The position numbers and the translations under genes were made by a program. 64,000 nt of DNA from Telopea speciosissima (Eukaryota > Streptophyta > Magnoliopsida > Proteales > Proteaceae), in NCBI RefSeq assembly GCF_018873765.1, contig NC_057918.1:12098862-12162861 (forward strand). The letters are read 5' to 3'. The notes below the pieces were generated by a model. It had not been told where the DNA came from and did no database searches. It saw only the letters and a program-made list of their open reading frames with translations. Each line of letters begins with the position of its first letter. Positions within the stretch are counted from its first letter, which is position 1. Below, one piece after another: positions 46,751 through 56,488 of this stretch.

Positions 46751-48751
46751 TCAAGTGGCTCCAACCCCAAGAAAATCTATGAATGGTGGTGCAACGCTGC
46801 TGCTCTCAAAATGGCTGGTTGCATTGTTCTCTGTGACGGATGCTGTTGATGCTTCAGCGACTGAAACTTGGGAAGCTGATGTCCTGGAACCTGAGAAACA
46901 ATATAGGTGATGATAGCTTGACTGTTTCATTGCCATCATCGTTGGATGTTGGGTATAGCACGAACCATTGTAGTTGGATTCCTCGCTTGGCCTATCACAA
47001 GACCTGTTCTGACTCAAGAACCCCGGCTTGTTTTGGATATTCGGACCTGCAGAACACCCAATCACAGCTCACACAGAGATGGAAGAAGTAGCTTTGGAAG
47101 ATTTAGTGACCCTTAATTGGTCCCATAAGTGAGGAAAAGGAACAGTTTCCCTACGACAAATCCTTGATTTGGAGACCCATCTTAAATTAGTTAAAGAAAA
47201 AGCGAAATCAGAGGGAGTGGACATTACAAACTATTGGACTTAATTACCGGCTCAAATCAAGTCTCCTAGCTGTGTAGATAAACCTCACCAACTGTACAGA
47301 TATTCTTTCTTTTTTCTTTCATTCTTATCCCTCAATCAATGGGATCTCCTACTCTATATATGTAATCAGTCATAGATAATACAATCATCCAATTCCTCGC
47401 TATCAACTGTTAGAACTTGTCCCACCAGGAAGGAAGAAAGAAGAAAAAAATAATAATAATAAAGAAGCAATCAGAACAGAACAGCACGGATACCCAAATG
47501 CACAGAAAACTAACAAACTATAGAAAAGGTAGGAACGGATCAAAAAGGACATACCGGAGAAGAAATCAAAAGGGACCTGCTCTGGTTGTGCAGAAAACCC
47601 ACTATGAGGGAGATTGTTGCTGGTGGAGGAATAACCATGATGAAACATATCCCTACCGTTTGAAAATGAATCCTCTCCACCACTGGTCAGATGGGGTAAA
47701 CCATTTGAGCCACCATCACCACCACCAATGAGAACTGCAAATGGGAAGGGATGAGAAGGGTTGGTGAAGGCACCATTGCAGAGATTGAGACAGTTGGAAT
47801 CTGATCTTGTAGCTGCATCTGCAGAGTAAAAGCTAACACCTTCCTCCAACCTTCTGTTAACACTTTGGCTCAACTTTCTTCTCCTATAAGCACTGGACTG
47901 CTCTCTGTATTTCCTGGCCATGATAACATGCCAATGGTTCTTGACAGCATTATCAGTTCTCCCAGGAAAGAGCCTAGCAATCATGGCCCATTTGTTTCCG
48001 TACAATCTATGAGCAGCCATTAGCCTATCCTCTTCTTCTTCACTGAAAGATCTTCTGTTGATCCTTGGATCCAACTGGTTAAACCATCTTAATCTACAAC
48101 TCTTACCTACAAAGCCAAAAAAAAAAAAAAATCAAAAGGAAACAATAGTTCTCAATCTTCTTCAAAGGAAACTAAAAGAAGGAAAAACATAAGAGTTAGT
48201 TCATTTGAGTAAAGAACTAATTTCTAATTTCTAATTTCTCCGATCTCTTGTTTCTTACCTGATCTTCCCTCCAACTTCTCTGCGATTAAGTTCCAGTTCT
48301 GAGGGCCATAAAGAGCAACAAGTTCCTTGAGTTTAGTGTCTTCAGCGGGCCTCCAATGCCCTCTGGCACAAAGCCTTGACTGCCCACTATCTATTTCCTT
48401 CCCATTCATTGAATTCACATTTGGGTTCTCCTCATTTAAATTGTTGTAGCTGTCTTCCATGGCGGCATTGTTTTCTACAAACCCATCGTTGGAATCTGAG
48501 CCCTTACAATGGCAACTATCTCTTGAAGAAGAACCAGCTGAAACTACTCCATACTTGGGACTGAGGGAGAGAGAACCCATATCAGCAAACACCCCCATTG
48601 AAGGAGGGGATGAGGAAGTAGAGGAATAATTGCTGAGCCAATTCCATGAGTTATCTGGTGCATAAATATTTGGGGTCAGCTCTCTGTTAATACCTTCTTT
48701 TTCTTGGTTACAGCTGCTGCTGCCACAGAACTGTTGCAAGGTCATGTTCAT
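46751..48751 (-). CDS. R2R3-MYB transcription factor, MYB52/54/56/105/117 (subgroup 21) type, complement(join(46751..47046,47555..48106,48259..48751))
   Basis: This 446-residue nuclear DNA-binding protein belongs to a subgroup whose members act in secondary wall formation, organ boundaries and seed size. Exon 1 holds a long Ser/Asn-rich N terminus and the first part of R2 (CARGHWRPAEDTKLKEL, W133, W153), with donor TCAG|GTAAGA. Exon 2 (acceptor TTGTAG|GTAAGAG) completes R2 (CRLRWFNQLDPR, W172) and carries all of R3 (F185 in place of the first Trp, W204, W223; GRTDNAVKNHWHVIMARK), then AYRRRKL. It ends TCTCCG|GTATGT. Exon 3 (CTGCAG|GTCCG) ends with FIDFLGVGAT, the C-terminal motif of this subgroup. 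Introns are 152 and 508 bp and the phases are consistent (1,341 nt). The start at 48751 (MNMTLQQF) was chosen over an upstream in-frame ATG at 48874 that would add 41 hydrophobic, UTR-like residues. The exact orthologue is undecided. Confidence 0.93.
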
Positions 48752-51065
48752 GGCCAGAGAAGAAAGAAACAAATTGGAAGAGGAGACGAGAAGGGGAGTT
48801 TGACAGAACCTCAGCTTGAAGATGAATAAAGGGTACAGGGTGTTGCAAAGGAAGGCAAAAGCTTGAAACAGCAAAAGTGTTCTAACAGAAACTCACACGT
48901 CTTCTCCTCTCTTAAGAATGAGAGTTCAGTGTGAATCACCATTCACCACCCTGACTGACCCTGACCTTTGTCTTAACTATTCTTTTTCTTCTTTAACAAA
49001 TCCACGTCACTTACTCGTGTGAATGTACCCCATTTCACGCGTGAGAGAATGACCTCCCCTCTCACAGTCTCCCTCTCTCACACCATGTCTCTTAGGGCTG
49101 TCTCTCTCCACCTTGACAGAAAAAAAAACACTACCGTGCTCTGTGTTAGCTTGGGGCCTGCACAGGCCAAGACACCTTTCTTTTCAAGGCCGAATATGAG
49201 GGCTTGACACAACAGCTCCTGCCAACGCTAGTAAATAGCACAACTCTCCATCCACATCAATCCCTCTTTAACTTGAGAAGGGCTAACCTGGGTTTCAGGT
49301 AACCACCTGAAGGAGACCCAGCAGCAAAGCCCATATTGTTAAGAGTGACATTTATCATATATTCTTCTTCTTGACTTATAATAAACCATCCAGATTAGCA
49401 TTTAATCTCAGGTCAGATCAGAACCCCACAAACCTTTCCATCTTCTTATTTACTTTGTCCTTTATTTTCTCTGCAGATGGTGCCAAATTCCACCTAAAGC
49501 TTCTTGTTCACTTCATTTGCTTCTGTATGCCCAAGTTCCAATTCAATATTTATTATTGCTTTTTATTGTTTTCTTGAAACTCAATTCCACCACCAAAATC
49601 CTGCCACCACATTTCCACTTTTTCTTTTGTTCTCAAATCGATTTTGCTCTTCTGTTTCCTACATCATAATTGTCTGTTACTCAATGCCTCTACCAAAATC
49701 AAAGCTGTAATGAACATCTGTGTGTATGACAGTGCACATAGAACTGGGGATTGCATGATATCAGGTAAGGATGTCTTTGGCCTGTTGGCTGTAGCTGCAC
49801 TCCAATTGAGTCATTTCACCGAACACTTTGCACACTTTAAAAAAAACTATTGCAAAATTTTCAGTTTTTTTGGGTGCTAAAATAAATTCAAATTTTCACC
49901 CACTGGTAAACCCAATGCCAGACGTTTCATTTTAATGACGTTACAGTCCTACTACAGGAATGTACATTATTTGCTGCAAAAGAGCAGAGCAACACTGTGG
50001 TCAATTACTTTGAAATGTGCTACTTGTGGAAAACAACCTAACTAAAAGGCTAAAAGGCCAAATAGATGGAAAACCATTACAGAGAATCCAAAAACAGGGT
50101 TGGACCTATTCCAGTTATATCAAAACTCCTCTGGAGTAAGGCAGGACCTTTCTTTAGACCATTGGTCCAAAGCAGGACCCACAGGTGGCATGTTGTGATG
50201 TGGATTAGTACAGTCTCCAATAGACCTCTTCTTAGACTGTACTTCCACAAGAGGGGTGCATGCATGCATGCATGTGCATTTCTGAACTATACATGCTGAT
50301 CATCAGATGATGAGAACCTTTGTGCTTTAAGAGGGTGATTTGATGTACTGGGTCATTTCCCTTTTCCTTTAAAACCATACTTAGGTAAACAAGTCAGATC
50401 TCTTTTTTACTTACTTTAATATCAAATTGTTGTTGTTTGGGGCTCTAATCATATCTGTCTTGTGATTGATCCAAGAAATCTCCAAAAGTGCCCATTTCAG
50501 TTGGGACCTTGTGGGGTTGTTGGGTTAGTACTAAGTCCAACAAATGGGACTTGGTGGGTCATGATCCTTCTGGTGGATCCATCTATGTCAAACAGGACTT
50601 CCCATTGATGGATAAGGTGAAAAGCAAAAGAAAAAGCCCTGTATTATACTAGTTTGAAACTATCTTTGAATATATGGAGCAATAACAAGTAATACAGAAA
50701 ATGAGATGGAAATATGGATTAGTTAGTTATGAAGTTTTGTTTAATTGGGGAAGCAAAGAGACATGTCCTAGTAAGTAACGACCCAATGTGCTATATTATA
50801 TAATATCATATCAGACAAAGGACGGTTGGTTATCCGGTCTCCAACTTTTAAAAAGCCACACGAAGAAGGGAAGGAAACAGGTAAAAAAAAAACCTGTGTT
50901 GTCAGCTGGTAACTAACTGCATGAGAGAATATATTGCTCCCATCAGGAAATCTTCACCTTTGGCCAAATCCAGCAAATTTGATCTTCTCCCTATTCTCTC
51001 ACGTGTTCCAATCGTACTACTATGACTGCCATATGCTTTAGGGTTGAGATCTCCAGCGGGTATGG
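48752..51065. other. MYB promoter region and intergenic spacer
   Basis: 48752-49250 is the likely promoter and leader of the divergent-facing MYB gene; no clear TATA box was singled out. The rest holds no supported gene; short frames such as that at 49644-49880 have no family resemblance. A GCATGCATGCATGCATG run lies at about 50258-50274. Confidence 0.4.
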
Positions 51066-51074
51066 AACTGAGGG

Positions 51075-51302
51075 CATGGTTTTAGTGTATAGTATTGGAT
51101 CGTGGGTATCGGTCACCTTTAAAATTGATATGATGTCGGCACGATCCATTGTATGGGACAAATTTACCTCAGATTTTTTTTTGACTAGTTTACCCTTTAT
51201 TTGTACCGTTTCACCGATATGGTATCAACCAGGTATTGGTATTGATCATCTTCAAAATCGTGCAGTATCAACTGTATCAAGCAATCCGATACCTCAAACC
51301 AT
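51075..51302. mobile_element. 228-bp MITE with perfect 9-bp target duplication
   Basis: The ends CATGGTTTTAG and CTCAAACCAT are inverted. They are flanked by a perfect AACTGAGGG duplication (51066-51074 and 51303-51311), a Mutator-like size. The interior is rich in GGTATCGG / CCGATACC motifs. Decayed relatives of this family appear to lie at 30690-30890, 31315-31450, 43785-44001, 45600-45740 and 56285-56390. Confidence 0.8.
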
Positions 51303-51369
51303 AACTGAGGGTAGGGCCGCAACCAACAAAATGTTGAGGTTGTAAAGATGAAACCACAAATATACGCTA

Positions 51370-51541
51370 AGGGAGAAAGTTCTCAACGGGGAGCGTGCAT
51401 CTTGCACCCAGACATAGAGTGGGGAGTGAAATGATCGCCCGACCCATGAAAGGCGATAATGTCCGTCTTGTTGATTCCACGGCACATGCTTCCATTGTCC
51501 CCTGCATGCACACAAGGCCACGCTCCCCCATGGAGAACTCT
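51370..51541. mobile_element. hairpin MITE
   Basis: The left part AGGGAGAAAGTTCTCAACGG followed by GGAGCGTG is mirrored by CACGCTCCCCCATGGAGAACTC. It is related in its ends to 9129-9278. It sits directly before the Pack-MULE. Confidence 0.45.
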
Positions 51542-52121
51542 TGCTCATATTTTTTTATGCAAAACCAAACAAAAAATATAGGGTAATTTACACATACCAC
51601 CCCTGAGGTTTGACGAAAGGATAATTTTACCTCCCAGTTTTGGAAAATTCTGCGTACCCCCCTGAGGTTTGCAAACGGTAACAAATAAGCCCATTCTGTC
51701 AGTTCATGACTAACAGTGTTAAAATTATGATATGAACTGACAGAATTGCCCTTGCAAAGAAAACCCAAAAAAAAAAAACCCTGCAACTCATCTTCCCCAA
51801 ATCGATTGGGGAAGATGAGTTGCAGGTATCCCTTTCTCTCTTTCTCTCTCTCTTGTCAAGTGTTAATGGATTCTTTTTTTCCCTTTTTGTCCCTGTTCCA
51901 AATCGATTGGGAAAGAGGGGAAATATTCTTCTTTTACAGGCCAAAGGTAGACAAAGAAGAAGCTCACAGATCCGACGATGTACAAAGGTTGTATGTCGTT
52001 CTTCGGCAGGAATCCGGCGAGAGGGCGGTGGAAGAGAAGCAATCTCCAGAATTTGGACATCGGTGGAAATCATTAGTATCTCGTTTTTTTTTTTGGAAGT
52101 GTTATCCATCTCCTCGTCCTC

Positions 52122-52443
52122 TGCAAATCACAAAATAGGGTTTTCATAAGTGTCTGAAACCTGCAACTTCACCATACACTATCATTATACACCGTCCTCA
52201 TCCTCAGCAGACCTCAGCAAATCACAGATAGGTTTTTTCATAGTGTCTGAAACTTCACCATCAATGTCCATTCCTAAGGAACTCTACCCTAGTCAAGATG
52301 ATCTGCTCTACGAAGAAGAGATACTAAGGAATCCGTTCAGCTTGAAACTATGGTGGAGGTATCTCATCGCTCGGAGCAAAGCGCCATTCAAGAAAAGAGT
52401 TGTGATTTACGAGAGAGCTCTCAAAGCTCTTCCTGGGAGGTAA
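52122..52443 (+). pseudogene. captured SYF1 5' fragment inside the Pack-MULE
   Basis: An ATG at 52264 opens 59 codons reading KELYPSQDDLLYEEEILRNP, then FSLKLWWRYLIARSKAPFKK and VVIYERALKALPG. This is the N-terminal HAT-repeat start of the pre-mRNA splicing factor SYF1/XAB2 family. It ends at a splice-donor-like GGGAG|GTAACT (52439/52440), suggesting that genomic DNA, with the first intron boundary, was captured. The preceding leader is duplicated: GCAAATCACA...CTGAAAC...CTTCACCA occurs at about 52122-52172 and again at about 52215-52262. It covers under a tenth of the full protein, so it is non-functional as SYF1. Confidence 0.85.
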
Positions 52444-52522
52444 CTCACATGTCATCCATGAATTTGGCAGCGACCATGACACTGGTGATGAGCAATCGAT
52501 GAACATTGAATGAATTGATGGG

Positions 52523-52644
52523 CAACGAGGGTTGCTTCGTGATGTGGTTACTTATACAGAGCATGCTCGTAGGAAGACTGTGACCGCCATGGATGTGGTT
52601 TATGCTCTTAAGAGGCAAGGCAGGACCTTTTATGGTGGGTTAGG
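52523..52644 (+). pseudogene. captured histone H4 3' fragment inside the Pack-MULE
   Basis: The frame reads [20 protein letters not shown] then [14 protein letters not shown], the C-terminal part of histone H4, which is among the most conserved proteins. There are at least two changes (V for A in DAVTY, F for L in RTLYG) and the GFGG end is lost. The N-terminal two thirds of H4 are missing. It lies about 80 bp after the SYF1 piece on the same strand, in a different frame. Confidence 0.88.
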
Positions 52645-53255
52645 GTTAGGGTTTTTTTTGCTATGTCTTCTCTCTTGGAATCGTCTATATGGATATTTTT
52701 TCTTCAATCAACTATAATCAAACCAAATTTGGTGTGGATAGGGTATGTGAGGACTCTTCCTGAAACCAAAACTGTTCATAAAATTCATTTTCATGGATCT
52801 GATAGGATTTGCGAATCGAATTAACAAGGAGAAGTGATGGTGCTCTGGCTTGATTATTGAATAGATTGTGATAATGAAAACGCAATTTTAATGAAAAGAA
52901 GAAGTTTCTTCTGTTTATCTGTTTTGATTATTTAATTTCAGAAACATCAGATCTGGAGGAGGAGACACCTACGTTTGCCCTTATTTTATTTGTGTTTTCT
53001 TCTGTTCTAGCAACTCATCTTCCCCAAACGATTTGGGGAAGATGAGTTGCAAGCTTTTTTTTTTGTTTTCTTATAAGGGCAATTTGGTCAGTTCACTTTA
53101 TATTTTTAACGTTGTTAGTTATGAACTGACGGAATGGGCTTATTTGTTACCGTTTGCAAACCTCAGGGGGTATGCAGAATTTTCCAAAACTGGGGGGTAA
53201 AATTATCCTTTTGTCAAACCTCAAGGGTGGTATGTGTAAATTACCCAAAAATATA

Positions 53256-54840
53256 TTACTTACTAACAGGGGTACAGCCAAGACTTAGACAGTTATTATC
53301 AGTCCTATACAGTTGGTAAGTTAGACCTTGTAAGTGTTCAGTAGCATCTAGGAAACTAAGCAAAAAAGGTAAGTAAGTTCGAGAAATAGAGAAGGATTGG
53401 AAAGTTAGAAGTTTGAGGAGAGTTGGGTTAGACACCCAAATATTGGTGACCAAGATATTGTGTTGTTGCACAGCTTCCCATCCAACACAAAGACCATACA
53501 CCTCCGCCTCTAGGGCCACCTTTGTAGTCAGCCAACTTGCACCTGTTAGGATACTCTGCCCATCTAGCAAAACACAATAAGTCCATCGAGCTAACTTAAG
53601 ATCTGGTTCAAAAATTCCTGCGATCACCAAACCAGATAAATTCAAGTTAAACCGTTGACTAAGACTAGGAGGTGACAATAATCGAGGAGAGAAGGTTTCA
53701 TCAGAAGCCCTGACAGGGGGTGAAATATCCATATCCGCTAACCAGCAGGAAACATTGTCAAGGACCAACATGGGGTCCGCAATACTATTACACATAATTA
53801 CCTTGTTTCTTACAAACCAAATAAAATAGAAAGTTAAAATAAAGACCGAAAAAAACCAACGCAGGGAAGCCTTATCCAAGTGTAGTGTGCCAAGTAAAGA
53901 GGTCACGAGAGCAAGGAGAGATGGAGCAGCTAGATGCTCAGTTCTCAATCCAAGGGGACTCGAAGCCTATATATGCTTAGTCCAATCACAAGATAAAAAG
54001 AGATGCCAGATGGACTCAACACAAGAACCGCAGAGAGCACATTGAGGCTCGATAACCATCCATTTCGATAGGGTGCCGCGTGTAGGGATCCCTGCATGTA
54101 AGACACGCCAAAAAAAGATTTTAAATCGTAGATGAATTTTCAATTTCAAAAAAAATTTCCACCACTTTGGAAAAATTAGAGTTTGTGGAAGAAGAATTTG
54201 TTAGAAAGTGGGCTGCCCGTTAGGTCGAGAAGGTCCCATTTGTTGAAAGGGTACACCACCACGAGTCCTCATCCCCAGTGATATGGATTTGAAGAATAGT
54301 ATGCACAACAGATGGTGGAAAATAGGCCCTCAATTTAGAAACATTCCATCTGTTGTTAATTATAAAATCACAAACAGAGCTGCAATTTAGAGAAGGGAGA
54401 AGTACCTGAGGCACAACCTGTCCTGTTTTCATTTGGACCCAAGGATCAAACCAACAAGACGTAGTATGGCCGTTACTAATCTTCCTAAAGACAATATTCC
54501 TTAAACCAGATAGGGCCTTTGCTATACTGTTCCAGGTCCAAGACCCTCTCTTCCTTTCAATCCTCGGGTCAAAAATCGAGGAGTGGGGAAAGTATCTGGC
54601 CTTCAAGATTTTGGCCCAGCAAGATGAGGGTTCATTGAGAAGTCTCCAACCCAACTTAAGAATTAACGCCTGGTTATGGAGGGAGGACTTGGAGAGGCCT
54701 AATATGTTAAATATAAGAGAAAGTTTTCTTTCACCCATATATGACGGTTCATCCATCATCCTAGGGTTCATAAATCCCTACGGGGTTTTAGTATGTTCTA
54801 AAAATAACCTCCTAATGTCTTCCTGTCCCACAGTGAATGG
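53256..54840 (-). mobile_element. 5'-truncated LINE (L1-like) remnant, second copy of the family
   Basis: On the minus strand, 54771-54220 encodes the post-RT linker (LILKLGWRLLNEPSSCWAKI, SWTWNSIAKALSGLRNIVFR, DEDSWWCTLSTNGTFST). 54149-53967 encodes the zinc knuckle (FFWRVLHAGIPTRGTLSKW, CALCGSCVESIWHLFLSCDW). 53948-53256 encodes the RNase H-like end (LARWTYCVLLDG, TTKVALEAEVYGLCVGWEAV). Frameshifts separate the blocks. It is better preserved than the copy at 11591-13075. Its 3' end abuts the Pack-MULE target duplication. Confidence 0.85.
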
Positions 54841-54851
54841 GATGCTTGGAA

Positions 54852-55009
54852 GGAAAATTATTGTCTCCATTTATCTGCCCCTCCATTTCCTCCATTTCAT
54901 CTAATAGGGGGGGGAGTGGACCCCACCCGGGCAGGGGGTAGGGTGGTCATTTCTCCCCCCTCCTATGAGATGAAATGGAGGGGCAAATAAATGGAGACGA
55001 TAAAGATCC
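54852..55009. mobile_element. 158-bp Mutator-like MITE
   Basis: The arms TTGTCTCCATTTATCTGCCC and the mirrored GGGGCAAATAAATGGAGACGA, with further GGGGGG/CCCCCC pairing inside, form a hairpin. It is flanked by a perfect 10-bp duplication ATGCTTGGAA (54842-54851 and 55010-55019). It is inserted at the upstream edge of the LINE remnant. Confidence 0.8.
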
Positions 55010-55019
55010 ATGCTTGGAA

Positions 55020-56280
55020 TGCATTATCGACCAATAATGCATTACAAATATGCATAATAAAAGCACCCTAAATGTATTTCCACAGCGATTTGGAATATTC
55101 TGTACATACAATTATAATACATATGGAAGAAGAATACCGCCTGGTGACGTAGAGCTTGCATCTAGATAGAGGAGTACGTGAAATTAATTACCATCCTATC
55201 GTATAAAATAAAAAATCTCATCTTTGTTAATACGCTTGTGCTAATGTAGGAGCCACACAGTCAGGCAGCAATCTCATGCCCAATACAGATATAGTAACTA
55301 GTGAGTAGTGGAGATAGCATGCTAGTTCATCCAAAGCAAGACAGATAGGTAGTTACAGGGGAGTCACATGATGTGAAGCTTATTAATGTGACATCTTTGA
55401 ATAACTGGGGACCAAAAAAAAGAACTATTAAAAAGATGAGGTAACATGGTTGGACTTCCCATTTGATGAGCTATTATGAGTGAAGGATATGATGCAACGT
55501 TTCCTGTAGAAATTGGAGTACTTTCATGAGTGGTTATATTGAACATGAAAGAATGGCTCATGCTTTGGGAATGACACACTAATAAGGAAAATATGAGATC
55601 TCAAAGGCAACCAACCAAGCCCTGCCCTCTATGGGCCACTTATGCACGGAAAATAAAAAGATAAAGCTTTTGCAGGTAAGGGGAGAAGGCAATAAGGTGA
55701 TGAAAATGGTCCACCATATAAAGAGTCAAGGACTGTTCCATAAGATTCTGTTGGGTTTGTTCCCCTTGGAACCACATGAAAAGGAAAGCATCCATCCTTG
55801 TGCTTTAATTCAAGGTTACTGTAGCTATTGCATACCCCACAGCTACCCCTAAAACAAGACAAACCCCAACACTTTGATAGAACTACTGTGGTACTGGGAG
55901 GCAAGAGTTACCATCAATAGGTGAATTGAATTGTGAGAGGACATCAAGCTTTGGACCTTTCTTTGGCTTTTACGATCTTTAAATTGATTTGTTTGGAAGC
56001 ACTACTTGAACAACCATGAAACCCCTTGCACCTCTTGTGGGGGACCTTTACCCTAAAACTACATAACCCTAAATACTGATTTTTTTAGCTAGGCATGAAA
56101 TGAACACCCATGAAAACAACTCTAATAATTTTATCAAAAAAAGAAAACAACTCTAATAAGGATGGGAATGATACTGATTTGATGTTTAGACAGTCACCAT
56201 ATAGTCCGAACATGCCCATCATGCCAAACAGTTGGGTCTGGTTTGAACCTGGGTTTTTTTTTTTCTTTTTGTAACAGTGT
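55020..56280. other. intergenic spacer, nothing recognised
   Basis: Several short frames exist on both strands (for example 55629-55904), but none resembles a known family and no splice-consistent gene was found. Confidence 0.4.
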
Positions 56281-56488
56281 GACCCATCCATGGTTTTAGT
56301 GCACGGTATCAGAATGGGTATCGATCAACAAAAAAATCGATACAATATCAGATCAATATCAGTAAGGATCGATCGTATCGAATAAATTCACCCCTGATCC
56401 TTCTTTAAAAATATATTGTTTAACCATTTTTCCCCATCCAACATGAGGTGAAACGGTTCACAACGCAAATTACTTTGGCAGGATCAAA

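Larger units (their letters stand above)
51581..53246 (+). mobile_element. Pack-MULE (1,666 bp) carrying SYF1 and histone H4 fragments
   Basis: Long terminal inverted repeats of about 165 bp begin GGGTAATTTACACATACCAC and end with the complement (to 53246). They are flanked by a perfect 9-bp duplication AAAAATATA (51572-51580 and 53247-53255). At the inner end of each TIR lies a palindrome of about 42-45 bp, CAACTCATCTTCCCC...GGGGAAGATGAGTTG (51781-51825 and 53010-53050). No transposase is present. Between them lie sequence pieces of two unrelated host genes on the same strand, listed below, so this is a Pack-MULE. The frames are broken, and the element itself has no autonomous function. Confidence 0.92.

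Noticed and set aside
54611-54904. 97-codon plus-strand frame
   Set aside because: It is the antisense shadow of the LINE remnant plus MITE DNA.
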